Assembly: GCA_028282395.1 (NCBI GenBank)
Contig: JANQHY010000170.1
Coordinates: forward strand, 1-15,641
DNA: 15,641 nucleotides
Direction: 5' to 3'
DNA from: Gammaproteobacteria bacterium
GTDB lineage: Bacteria; Pseudomonadota; Gammaproteobacteria; UBA12402
The position numbers and the translations under genes were made by a program. Under the pieces are notes generated by a model. That model saw nothing but the letters and a program-made list of their open reading frames with translations, was not told where the DNA came from and did not search any database. This document shows positions 8,436 to 14,864 of this stretch, piece by piece (within the stretch, counting starts at the first letter, position 1; each line of letters opens with the position of its first letter).

Positions 8436-9638
8436 TTAAACCAATTTAATCTTAGCAACTCGGCGCTTGCCTACCTGATAGATCGCTTCACTACCAACTT
8501 TGATTTTTAATGCAGCATCGCTAACACGCTCACTATCAATCCGTACTGCCCCTTGCTTAACCATACGGTGCGCTTCTGAAGTACTGCTGACTAAACCTGC
8601 CGCCTTCAGTAAATTAGGCAAAGGTAACAGTTGGTTATCAGCATCACTCTGCACCACCTTTTCCTCAATATCATCAGGCAGTGCATGATGGCGAAACCGT
8701 TGAATAAAGTCCGCTTCTGCCTCAACGGCTGCGGCCTGATCATGAAAACGTGCAACCAGCTCAGCAGCTAATAACATTTTTACATCACGTGGATTTTTAC
8801 CCTCTTCTACTGCCTGTCGCTGCTCGGCAATTTGTGCCGGTGAACGAAAACTCAATAGATCATAGTAACGCCACATCATTGCATCAGAGATTGACATAAT
8901 TTTCCCCCACATCTCTGTTGCCGGTTCATCAATACCAATATAGTTATCAAGAGACTTCGACATTTTCTTAACGCCGTCAAGACCTTCCAATAACGGTAGT
9001 GTTACAACAGTTTGCGGTGCTTTACCATAATGACGTTGTAACTCACGACCCATGAGCAAATTAAATTTTTGATCGGTGCCGCCGAGCTCAATATCAGCAT
9101 CAATAGCAACAGAGTCATACCCTTGAATTAATGGATAGAGAAATTCATGAATCGCAATGGATTGATTAGCATGAAAACGTTTATGGAAATCATCACGCTC
9201 AAGCATCCGCGCCACTGTATGTGTTGCTGCCAACTGAATTAGGTCAGCAGCAGATAGATTACCTAGCCACTCAGAGTTATAACGAATCTGAGTTTTCTCC
9301 TTATCGAGAATTTTAAACACCTGGTTAGCGTAAGTTTCAGCATTCGCTTCAACTTCAGCACGACTAAGCGGTGGACGTGTCACGCTTTTACCTGATGGGT
9401 CGCCAATCATGGCAGTAAAATCACCGATAATAAAACAGATCTCATGGCCTAAATCTTGAAACTGGCGTAATTTATTTATCACTACGGTATGACCCAAATG
9501 CACATCTGGTGATGTCGGATCAAAACCCAATTTTACCCGCAATTTACGCCCTGACGCCAATTTTTGCGCTAACTCTCCCTCTGGCAGCGCCTCCTCTACC
9601 CCTTTCATAATCATTGCCAATTTATCGTCTGTTGCCAT
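8436..9638 (-). CDS. tyrS: Tyrosyl-tRNA synthetase, TyrZ type
   Basis: This cytoplasmic enzyme charges tRNA-Tyr with tyrosine. It is 400 residues, the length of the TyrZ-like class rather than the 424-residue E. coli TyrS. The class I signatures are HLGHT at 47-51 and KMSKS at 225-229. The tyrosine pocket region includes [13 protein letters not shown] (38-50) and a GGTDQKFN segment (186-193). A C-terminal S4 RNA-binding domain occupies about 339-400 ([20 protein letters not shown] is part of it). The ATG has AAGG nine bases upstream. A promoter candidate lies just upstream at 9690-9718. It is divergent from anmK across a 341-bp gap. In Pseudomonas aeruginosa the same neighbourhood (tyrZ, an M23 peptidase gene, anmK, erpA) is recalled, but the peptidase gene is absent here. 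The gene appears intact. Confidence 0.96.
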   Translation of the reverse strand: MATDDKLAMIMKGVEEALPEGELAQKLASGRKLRVKLGFDPTSPDVHLGHTVVINKLRQFQDLGHEICFIIGDFTAMIGDPSGKSVTRPPLSRAEVEANAETYANQVFKILDKEKTQIRYNSEWLGNLSAADLIQLAATHTVARMLERDDFHKRFHANQSIAIHEFLYPLIQGYDSVAIDADIELGGTDQKFNLLMGRELQRHYGKAPQTVVTLPLLEGLDGVKKMSKSLDNYIGIDEPATEMWGKIMSISDAMMWRYYDLLSFRSPAQIAEQRQAVEEGKNPRDVKMLLAAELVARFHDQAAAVEAEADFIQRFRHHALPDDIEEKVVQSDADNQLLPLPNLLKAAGLVSSTSEAHRMVKQGAVRIDSERVSDAALKIKVGSEAIYQVGKRRVAKIKLV

Positions 9639-9979
9639 ATTGTTAACCTTATCTGCATTACCTTGACACTATTGATCAAACTTCTACAAAACATAGCGTA
9701 TCACAATCAGTTTGTCTATTTCTCATTACTCTCTCCTGTTTCCGCGCGTAGTGGTCCAGTGGCCCAACACACCGTCGTCCCGCGGCTTGTGCGCGATCCA
9801 GCAACAGGACTGATGGTAACCGCGGCGCCAGATTGCCTTGCTGCAGTCGAAATATTAAGAAACCTATTGCCCTCTTCCATAGAAAAGGGAAATCATATTG
9901 CTCTATTGTCATCAAACTACGCAATATGTTAGGGTGAGTTAACTATCATAAAGAAAAATTAACAATAGAGGAGAGTGCT
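9639..9979. other. Gene-free gap between tyrS and anmK with a GC-rich, self-complementary island
   Basis: No credible gene is seen: open frames exist on both strands but start with TTG, lack ribosome-binding sites and look unlike proteins. The middle (about 9741-9850) is sharply richer in G and C than its surroundings. It contains two copies of CCGCGG (9780-9785 and 9820-9825) that can pair. In minus-strand RNA they extend to eight pairs with one G-U. A hairpin at 9870-9889 forms eight pairs with a four-base loop, also with a G-U on the minus strand and a mismatch on the plus. CAGCAA and TTGCTG (9799-9804 and 9838-9843) are also complementary. This could be a structured small RNA, but no family is recognised. 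Confidence 0.4.
9690..9718 (-). promoter_or_regulatory. Candidate sigma-70 promoter for tyrS
   Basis: On the minus strand TAGACA (-35) is separated by 17 bases from TATGTT (-10). Transcription would begin about 45 bases before the tyrS start codon. The boxes match the consensus at five and four of six positions. It would read away from the GC-rich island. Confidence 0.4.
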
Positions 9980-11077
9980 ATGCGCTACTATATCGGTCTA
10001 ATCTCCGGTACCAGCCTTGACGGTATTGACGCTACCATTGTTGACTTTCATGACAATCAAACAAAACTTATTGCAAGTCACTGTCATACTTTCCCAACAC
10101 TGCTACACAAAAAATTATCTGCATTCTGCAATGGCATTGATACCACCATTGACCACCTTGGCGCACTCGATGTCGAAGTAGGCCGTCTCTTTGCTGAAGC
10201 GACACAACAGCTACTTGCCCAGGCTAACATCGACTACAATGATATCATTGCCATCGGCAGCCATGGACAAACAGTCTACCATCAACCCCAAGCTTCTACT
10301 CCTTTTACCCTACAAATTGGTGATCCCAACACCATTGCGGCTCTCACCGGTATTACTACCATCGCCGATTTTCGCCGTAAAGACATTGCCCTTGGCGGCG
10401 AGGGAGCCCCTTTTGCCCCTCTATTCCACCGACAAATGACTCATGGGCAACCACGCAGCGCTGTAGTCAATATTGGTGGTATTGCCAATATTACCTGTCT
10501 AACTGAGGACACCACCATTGGCTTTGACAGCGGCCCAGGAAATCGCTTACTCGATCTCTGGTGCCAACAATATCATGATCAACCGTTTGATCGTGATGGC
10601 AAGTGGGCCGCGAGCGGTAACATCGACTCAACACTGTTACAAAAGATGCTCTCTGACGCCTATTTTCATCAAGCGCCACCAAAAAGTAGTGGTCGTGAGT
10701 ACTTTCACAACGACTGGCTACACCATTACCTAAATCAATTAGACTATGCGTTACCACCTGTCGATATCCAAGCTACCCTAACAGCATTGACCGCTGAAAC
10801 AATTGCCACAGCAATTAAAACCAACCTTAGCTCACCGGCAAACGTTATGGTCTGTGGCGGTGGCACACATAACCAACATCTAATAACATTACTGACACAA
10901 CAATTAACTGACTATAGTGTTAGCAGTTGTGCCCAGTTCGGCTGGGATCCAGATTGGATAGAGGCAATACTATTCGCCTGGCTAGCAAAAGAACGCCTAG
11001 AGCAGCGCAATGTTGATCTCTGCGCAATTACCGGCGCAACACGCCCTACTATTCTTGGCGGTATCTACGCCCCCTAA
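9980..11077 (+). CDS. anmK: Anhydro-N-acetylmuramic acid kinase
   Basis: This is a cytoplasmic enzyme of peptidoglycan recycling. It hydrolyses the 1,6-anhydro ring of anhydro-MurNAc and phosphorylates it with ATP to give MurNAc-6-phosphate. At 365 residues it matches the usual family length. The N-terminal phosphate-binding motif is ISGTSLDGID (8-17). A GSHGQT motif (93-98), GGIANIT (166-172), DSGPGN (183-188, with Asp183 at the expected catalytic position) and an FDRDGKWAASG segment follow. The C-terminal half has VCGGGTHN (291-298) and the LFAWLA helix. The ATG is preceded by a strong GAGGAG site. Its promoter is not obvious: TATCAT at 9944-9949 resembles a -10 but lacks a -35. It is convergent with the erpA-like gene, with only 17 bp between the two stop codons. 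MurQ, the next step in the E. coli pathway, is not in the window. Confidence 0.97.
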   Translation: MRYYIGLISGTSLDGIDATIVDFHDNQTKLIASHCHTFPTLLHKKLSAFCNGIDTTIDHLGALDVEVGRLFAEATQQLLAQANIDYNDIIAIGSHGQTVYHQPQASTPFTLQIGDPNTIAALTGITTIADFRRKDIALGGEGAPFAPLFHRQMTHGQPRSAVVNIGGIANITCLTEDTTIGFDSGPGNRLLDLWCQQYHDQPFDRDGKWAASGNIDSTLLQKMLSDAYFHQAPPKSSGREYFHNDWLHHYLNQLDYALPPVDIQATLTALTAETIATAIKTNLSSPANVMVCGGGTHNQHLITLLTQQLTDYSVSSCAQFGWDPDWIEAILFAWLAKERLEQRNVDLCAITGATRPTILGGIYAP

Positions 11078-11092
11078 AGCGGGCTGGCGGTA
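11066..11092. terminator. Possible hairpin between the convergent anmK and erpA ends
   Basis: TACGCC at the end of anmK can pair with GGCGGTA just past its stop, with one bulged base, and CCC/GGG pair inside the loop. The hairpin overlaps the anmK stop codon. There is no U run on either side, so it would be a weak or factor-dependent end at best. Confidence 0.3.
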
Positions 11093-11094
11093 GA

Positions 11095-11589
11095 TTAAAG
11101 GCTAAATGATGAGCCGCAACCACAGGTAGTTTTAGCATTCGGGTTGCGAATGACAAATCGCGCCCCCTGCAGATCCTCTTTATAATCAATCTCAGCACCA
11201 ATAAGGTATTGAAAACTCATTGGATCAACTAACAATAGGACCTCAATCATCCCTCCCGAGCCTTCATCACCACCCTCATCATCTTCTTCAATGCCATCTT
11301 CATCCTCTTGATCTTCTTCGTATTCTCCTACCTCATGTAGTGGCTCCTCTGGCGCTGAATCAACCCTGATCTCTTTCTTAATCACCATATCATCGCTATT
11401 CACCTCTTCGTCAAAGGTAAAACCATATTGAAAACCACTACACCCTCCGCCAGTGATGAATACACGTAGTTTTAAGTTAGGATTATTCTCTTCAGCAATG
11501 AGCGCCGCAACTTTCTCAGCTGCCGCATCAGTAAAGGCGATAGGCTGCTTTGCCCTTTCACCTGGTTGATATTTACCCACCTCGGTCAT
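11095..11589 (-). CDS. erpA: ErpA-like A-type iron-sulfur carrier with a long acidic insertion
   Basis: ErpA delivers iron-sulfur clusters to apoproteins in the cytoplasm. The three cluster cysteines are present: Cys50 in [11 protein letters not shown] and Cys156/Cys158 in TTCGCGSSF. The sequence on both sides, such as [14 protein letters not shown] and VDPMSFQYL, follows E. coli ErpA closely. Between them, roughly residues 74-115 are extra: E. coli has about 10 residues between its DM and VDPM motifs, and this protein has about 52. The insert is very acidic, with 16 Asp or Glu among residues 86-110, ending in Gly/Ser. The frame is intact, so it is an in-frame insertion and not a frameshift. 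I chose the ATG at 11589 (164 residues), with a GAGAGA sequence upstream. The ATGs at 11628 and 11625 lack a site and overlap a good extended -10, so transcription would begin after them. It is convergent with anmK. Whether the insert alters function is unknown. Confidence 0.88.
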   Translation of the reverse strand: MTEVGKYQPGERAKQPIAFTDAAAEKVAALIAEENNPNLKLRVFITGGGCSGFQYGFTFDEEVNSDDMVIKKEIRVDSAPEEPLHEVGEYEEDQEDEDGIEEDDEGGDEGSGGMIEVLLLVDPMSFQYLIGAEIDYKEDLQGARFVIRNPNAKTTCGCGSSFSL

Positions 11590-11623
11590 GTTTGCTATTC
11601 TCTCTGATACTGTTTTGGCCAAC

Positions 11624-11632
11624 ATCATAGCA
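11624..11632 (-). promoter_or_regulatory. Candidate extended -10 promoter for the erpA-like gene
   Basis: On the minus strand TGCTATGAT fits an extended -10 (TGn then TATGAT). No good -35 is seen, as is usual for this type. Transcription would start near 11617, about 28 bases before the chosen ATG. The element touches one arm of an inverted repeat, GCAGAT/ATCTGC (11630-11650), which could be an operator. Confidence 0.38.
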
Positions 11633-11690
11633 GATCGTTAGGATATCTGCATCCACCCATTCTCGCTGTAGCACTAAGGATGTTAACTGA

Positions 11691-12263
11691 TTAAAAACAC
11701 TCGCCGCCAAACTTACAGACAATATCAATGAATAACGAGGCCTGATAAAGCTGTGGATGGGCCTCTTCGTCATGATTAGCATTAAAAATCAGTTTGGCGT
11801 GATAGCTTAACGTATCATTCTGGACATTGTATTGCGGGTTACTCACCTCAAATACTTTGATAACATCATTACCACTATTGTCCAATTGCGTATTGGCGAC
11901 AAGCGTGGCATTAGGTGAAGCAGAGACTAAATGCTTACTCCCAGCATTCCAGCGCTCAATAAAGTGGGAAAGGTCCCACAGCCCCGCATTGCCACTGGGC
12001 GTATCAGCAAACCATAGTACACGGTGATCAACTCCACTTAATACCAGCTTGTAACTGCCATCAGGCAACTTGTGCAATTTGGCCTGCTGACTAGTCTGAA
12101 CAAAATTGATTTTCTCGCCGACTGGTTGCCGCGTCGTTGTGGTATTCTGTGATGCTTGCGCAGCGGCAGCAACAGGTAGCGCCGTTTCAGCTGATGCCAA
12201 TGAAAATATTCCCACTCCCATTACAATCAACGCTGCAAAAAAACCTCTCCGACAAATATTCAT
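11691..12263 (-). CDS. Secreted protein of unknown function, second of a tandem paralogous pair
   Basis: This is a 190-residue exported protein. A signal peptide is clear: MNICRR, a hydrophobic core to about residue 22, and a likely cut after ASA at 25. The mature core is about half identical, by hand alignment, to the gene just upstream: shared motifs include FVQTSQQ, SGV, VLWF, AG.W, HFI..W, PNA.L.ANT, SNP.YN and NDTL.Y. The pattern 'signal peptide, FVQT, VLWF-D-P, HFI-W, PNA, NDTL' resembles a widespread family of small secreted bacterial proteins that I recognise only as uncharacterised. Its C terminus differs from its paralog's: it ends IVCKFGGECF, bringing two cysteines six residues apart that could form a disulfide. 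The ATG has an AGGAG six bases upstream. It lies 25 bp after its paralog and is almost surely co-transcribed. No enzyme motif is visible. It should be periplasmic or extracellular. Confidence 0.8.
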   Translation of the reverse strand: MNICRRGFFAALIVMGVGIFSLASAETALPVAAAAQASQNTTTTRQPVGEKINFVQTSQQAKLHKLPDGSYKLVLSGVDHRVLWFADTPSGNAGLWDLSHFIERWNAGSKHLVSASPNATLVANTQLDNSGNDVIKVFEVSNPQYNVQNDTLSYHAKLIFNANHDEEAHPQLYQASLFIDIVCKFGGECF

Positions 12264-12288
12264 TCTCTACTCCTATTAAATTTATCTG

Positions 12289-12831
12289 TTATCCTGCCAT
12301 CTGTGAACCAATAAACAGTGTTCCATGATAGAGATGCTCATTATCCATATTATGGTTAACATCCAATATAACGTGAGCATCATAGGTCAACGTATCGTTC
12401 TCGGCATTATAGTTCGGGTTGCTTAGCTCCAATACTTTCAATACATTCTGCCCTGAGCCGTCCGTTTTAGTATTTGCTGACAATGCCGCGTTGGGATGGT
12501 CAACAAAAAAATTGGTCTGGCCTTGCTTCCATTCTTGAATGAAATGGGGCATTGCCCACATGCCTGCCTTATGTGCTGGACGGTCAGTAAACCATAATAC
12601 CTGTTTCTTCACACCAGACATGACCATTTCATAATTGCCATTAACCTTTCTAGTCAATTTCACCTGCTGGCTGGTCTGAACAAAACTTATATCACTCTCT
12701 TTAGCAACGTCACTAATTGGATGTAATGTAGACGAAGTGGTTTGCAGTGTTGATGTCGATGATGAAGCTGCCACAGCAAAAAATGGTATGGCACTAACAG
12801 CTGCGATCAGTAGTAGCGATTTCACTCTCAT
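12289..12831 (-). CDS. Secreted protein of unknown function, first of a tandem paralogous pair
   Basis: This is a 180-residue exported protein. The signal peptide is MRVKSLLLIAAVSAIPFFAV-like with a cut after AVA at about 21. A Ser/Thr-rich stretch (about 22-36) follows, and then the folded core. The core carries the same motifs as the downstream gene: FVQTSQQ, MSGV, VLWFTDRP, AGMW, HFIQEW, PNAALSANT, SNPNYN, NDTLTY. The VLWFTDRP form is closer to the pattern I recall from the wider family than the paralog's FADTP. It ends in LFIGSQMAG without the cysteines of its paralog, and has no cysteine anywhere, so the two have diverged at the tail. The ATG has GGGAG upstream. A well-formed promoter sits 42 bases before it (12873-12901). 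It starts the two-gene unit; the wecA-like gene lies beyond the promoter on the same strand. Function is unknown and no catalytic motif is seen. Confidence 0.8.
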   Translation of the reverse strand: MRVKSLLLIAAVSAIPFFAVAASSSTSTLQTTSSTLHPISDVAKESDISFVQTSQQVKLTRKVNGNYEMVMSGVKKQVLWFTDRPAHKAGMWAMPHFIQEWKQGQTNFFVDHPNAALSANTKTDGSGQNVLKVLELSNPNYNAENDTLTYDAHVILDVNHNMDNEHLYHGTLFIGSQMAG

Positions 12832-12872
12832 TATGCTCTCTCCCTAACGCCTTTAATAAGAAGGTAATGGTT

Positions 12873-12901
12873 ATGATAGCTCAAAAGCACTAAAGCCTCA
12901 A
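12873..12901 (-). promoter_or_regulatory. Sigma-70-type promoter for the two secreted paralogs
   Basis: On the minus strand TTGAGG (-35) and TATCAT (-10, five of six matches) are separated by exactly 17 bases. A start site near 12866 would leave a leader of about 35 bases before the first gene. It supports the two paralogs being a unit of their own rather than an extension of the wecA transcript. Confidence 0.5.
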
Positions 12902-12933
12902 GAGACTGACGCCCTCCGCCACATCGACACAAC

Positions 12934-13980
12934 TTAGCTCTTACCACGCCACGATGGCAGCCAGCAATGCAATAATAGAAAATAACCAATAAATAGCATA
13001 ATAATAGCAACAAATAACAGCCCATCAGGGAGATGCAAAAAACAGCTGGCAACTATCGCTATAGCACCTAAAAGCAGTAAAAGGGTAAATAGGCTAAGCG
13101 TCACTTTTACTGCAGAAATTCCGTAATCTATCAAAAAATAATGGAGATGCTCGCGTCCTGGCTTAAATGGCGATCGGTGCTGTATTAACCGGTTTAAAAA
13201 ACAGCCCCCCATATCAAATAGTGGTACCGCCATAATCCACAAAAATACCACTGGATGGATAGCGCCTTCTCCTTGTGATAGCTCAATACAAAACCAAACT
13301 AATGAAAAACCGAGAAACATGCTACCACTATCCCCCATAAAAATTTTCGCACGCTTCCTCATTGGAAAAGGAAAATTAAACAGAAGGAATGCTAAACTAA
13401 TGGTAATAAACAGCAATAATACTTCTGCAGCAATAGCATGATGACTCATCAATGCCAACAGATACAACATAAAAAACTGACTCAGAGCTACACTCCCAGC
13501 CAAACCATCAACGCCATCAATCATATTGACTGCATTAATCACACCAATAATCGCAATAAGTGTAAAAATAAGAGCAATGATTGTCGGCAGTAGGATCGGC
13601 CCAAAAAAAAGTAAATTACCAAGATGATAAACCACCATCTTACCTGCAAACACCGCAACGAGGGCCGCACCAAATTGAAATAGTAGTTTTATCCGTGGTG
13701 ATATTTCATGAAAATCGTCAAGTAGTCCACCCAGCATTAATAATCCAAGTGCTGCCATGAAGCTACGATAGTGCCCAAGAGGAGCGGGCAATGTTAATAA
13801 AGCAAAGGTAAAGCCGAGAAACATTGCCACCCCACCAATAAGTGGCACTGCTTCACCATGGTGCTTACGCCCACCAGGAAGATCAACAAAATGGAGACGA
13901 TGCGCAAGAGATTGCAGACACCAGCTACATAAAATTGTGACTATCAATGCGATGGTAATTGCCAACCATTGTCCTCTCAT
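12934..13980 (-). CDS. WecA/MraY-family undecaprenyl-phosphate sugar-1-phosphate transferase
   Basis: This is a polytopic inner-membrane enzyme of 348 residues. The family moves a UDP-activated N-acetylhexosamine-1-phosphate onto undecaprenyl phosphate, the first step of O-antigen, enterobacterial common antigen or related glycans. About ten hydrophobic segments are visible. The cytoplasmic motifs are in order: GRKHHGEAVPLIGG (37-50), GLLDDFHEISPR (85-96, the metal-binding DD at 88-89), NMIDGVDGL (152-160), KIFMGDSGS (212-220) and HRSPFKPGREHLH (268-280, the WecA-type HIH-like loop). These match WecA better than MraY. The exact sugar cannot be told. The ATG has AGGGA upstream and a promoter about 70 bases further back (14060-14088), so it has its own start of transcription. 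No other glycan genes adjoin it in this window, so its pathway is unresolved. Confidence 0.88.
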   Translation of the reverse strand: MRGQWLAITIALIVTILCSWCLQSLAHRLHFVDLPGGRKHHGEAVPLIGGVAMFLGFTFALLTLPAPLGHYRSFMAALGLLMLGGLLDDFHEISPRIKLLFQFGAALVAVFAGKMVVYHLGNLLFFGPILLPTIIALIFTLIAIIGVINAVNMIDGVDGLAGSVALSQFFMLYLLALMSHHAIAAEVLLLFITISLAFLLFNFPFPMRKRAKIFMGDSGSMFLGFSLVWFCIELSQGEGAIHPVVFLWIMAVPLFDMGGCFLNRLIQHRSPFKPGREHLHYFLIDYGISAVKVTLSLFTLLLLLGAIAIVASCFLHLPDGLLFVAIIMLFIGYFLLLHCWLPSWRGKS

Positions 13981-14015
13981 AAATGTTTCCCTTGAATTAC
14001 CCCACCGGAGCCGAA

Positions 14016-14036
14016 GTTTCGCTCAAAGTGCGAAAC
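14016..14036. repeat. 7-bp inverted repeat in the wecA-like gene's leader
   Basis: GTTTCGC and GCGAAAC are perfect inverted copies around a seven-base spacer. The repeat lies about 40 bases before the start codon and downstream of the predicted transcription start, so it would be a hairpin in the leader RNA. It could also be a protein-binding site. No riboswitch family is recognised. Confidence 0.45.
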
Positions 14037-14059
14037 GCCTGAAAAAAATCACTTCTGCG

Positions 14060-14088
14060 ATAGTAACGATTTATACCTTTGGCGTCAA
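14060..14088 (-). promoter_or_regulatory. Sigma-70-type promoter for the wecA-like gene
   Basis: On the minus strand TTGACG (-35, five of six) and TACTAT (-10, four of six) are separated by exactly 17 bases. A start near 14053 gives a leader of about 70 bases that contains the inverted repeat at 14016-14036. Confidence 0.5.
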
Positions 14089-14127
14089 ATTGCTGATATT
14101 TACCAACCCTCAATACACTGATTTTCT

Positions 14128-14163
14128 TAGGTGTTCCACACTGTGTGTGAAACACCTATTTTT
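14128..14163 (+). terminator. Rho-independent terminator, reading rightward
   Basis: TAGGTGTT and AACACCTA pair as an 8-bp stem. After one mismatch five more pairs (CACAC with GTGTG) close on a three-base loop. On the plus strand the stem is followed by TTTTT and then CTCTT, a classic intrinsic terminator. On the minus strand the stem is followed by AGAAAATC, with no U run. The adjacent gene, the ComEA-like one, ends leftward at 14167, so the stem may still mark its 3' end, but the stronger direction is rightward, where no upstream gene is known. Confidence 0.65.
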
Positions 14164-14166
14164 CTC

Positions 14167-14490
14167 TTATTGCACAACTAACTGACTGCCAATACGCACT
14201 AACAGTTTACTACTTATTCCGTGGACCTGGGCAAGATCAGCAACTTTTTTAAAACTACCGTGCTGGTAGCGCCAATCGACAATGGCCTGCGCCTGTTTAT
14301 GGCTAAGACCTTTCACTGCTGCGAGTGTTGAGACATTAGCACGATTAATATCAACACGTTGTGGCATAGTCACTGATGATCGTTTAGCTGCTGAATGGTG
14401 CGAAGCATGAGAAGCAGCAACCGCTGGACTACCTATGACACTAATTAGTAATACTGCACAAGAAAGCTTAACATAATGGAAAATAGACAT
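14167..14490 (-). CDS. Small secreted ComEA-like helix-hairpin-helix protein
   Basis: This 107-residue protein has a signal peptide (hydrophobic to about 22, cut after AVA at about 25), a short His/Ser-rich linker, and a ComEA-type helix-hairpin-helix DNA-binding domain at 47-107. The typical opening VDINRANVSTLAAVKGL is followed by AQAIVDWR and GSFKKVADLAQVHGI, with the Gly of each hairpin in place. In competent bacteria ComEA binds incoming double-stranded DNA in the periplasm, and this size and layout match the short Gram-negative form such as in Vibrio or Neisseria. Similar small proteins also occur in bacteria with no known competence, so the role is only suggested. The ATG has AGGAG a few bases upstream. 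It lies upstream of the wecA-like gene on the same strand but is separated by that gene's promoter and a terminator-like hairpin. Confidence 0.83.
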   Translation of the reverse strand: MSIFHYVKLSCAVLLISVIGSPAVAASHASHHSAAKRSSVTMPQRVDINRANVSTLAAVKGLSHKQAQAIVDWRYQHGSFKKVADLAQVHGISSKLLVRIGSQLVVQ

Positions 14491-14864
14491 AATATATCTC
14501 CTAAAATTTAAATTAATTAATGGACTTCAGGCAATCTAAATCACATTGGCATAACGAAAACCATACCGCCATAGCCAAGAAAATTTAAACTACGCTGATA
14601 TAACTCAAGAATCAAAATTAGGTGGAAATTTCACAAGTATCCGATCACAATAAAACATCGACTCGCATTTGTCTACTACCAAGAGAAACTTTTCTGCGTT
14701 TTTCCTATGACTCTTGAGAATCTCCCATCGCTTTGGCGCAGGAACTTCCGCCGAGAATTCCTGATCGTTATTTTTAACTATTGCAAGGCAATAGCGATAT
14801 GTTAGAATGTTCGTCAGCAAATTCAAAGTTTGCCCAATTTAAATGAATTAAGTGAGAAAGCACC
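14491..14864. other. Divergent intergenic region between the ComEA-like gene and the carboxypeptidase
   Basis: This 374-bp stretch separates two divergent genes. It contains the rightward promoter at 14781-14808. The near-palindrome GTGGAAATTTCAC lies at 14622-14634, whose core GAAATTTC resembles the core of the Legionella LetA/GacA-type site, but the flanks do not match well. A 73-codon open frame on the minus strand (14605-14826) starts with TTG, has no ribosome-binding site and overlaps the promoter, so I do not call it a gene. No confident promoter for the ComEA-like gene is seen. Confidence 0.4.
14781..14808 (+). promoter_or_regulatory. Promoter for the D,D-carboxypeptidase gene
   Basis: TTGCAA (-35) is followed after 16 bases by TAGAAT (-10, five of six), which is preceded by TGT, giving an extended -10. 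Transcription would begin near 14815, about 50 bases before the ATG. Confidence 0.5.

Noticed and set aside
9741..9890. 6S RNA on the minus strand
   Set aside because: Short stretches (ATATTTC, and TGGCGC followed by CGCGGTT) resemble E. coli 6S RNA as I remember it, but the pRNA template region and the long closing stem are not found.
9663..9932. Overlapping open frames on both strands in the tyrS-anmK gap
   Set aside because: Both use TTG starts without ribosome-binding sites and their composition follows the GC-rich island rather than a protein. No M23 peptidase or other motif is visible.
11590..11628. Upstream ATGs as the start of the erpA-like gene (177 residues)
   Set aside because: They have no ribosome-binding site and overlap the extended -10 element. 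The ATG at 11589 gives an N terminus closer to known ErpA.
14622..14634. LetA/GacA-type binding site in GTGGAAATTTCAC
   Set aside because: Only the GAAATTTC core matches; the flanking bases of the known consensus are absent and the palindrome is imperfect.
14605..14826. A 73-codon leftward open frame upstream of the carboxypeptidase
   Set aside because: It begins with TTG, has no ribosome-binding site, overlaps the rightward promoter at 14781-14808 and resembles no family I know. Its C-terminal part looks faintly protein-like, so a remnant cannot be ruled out.
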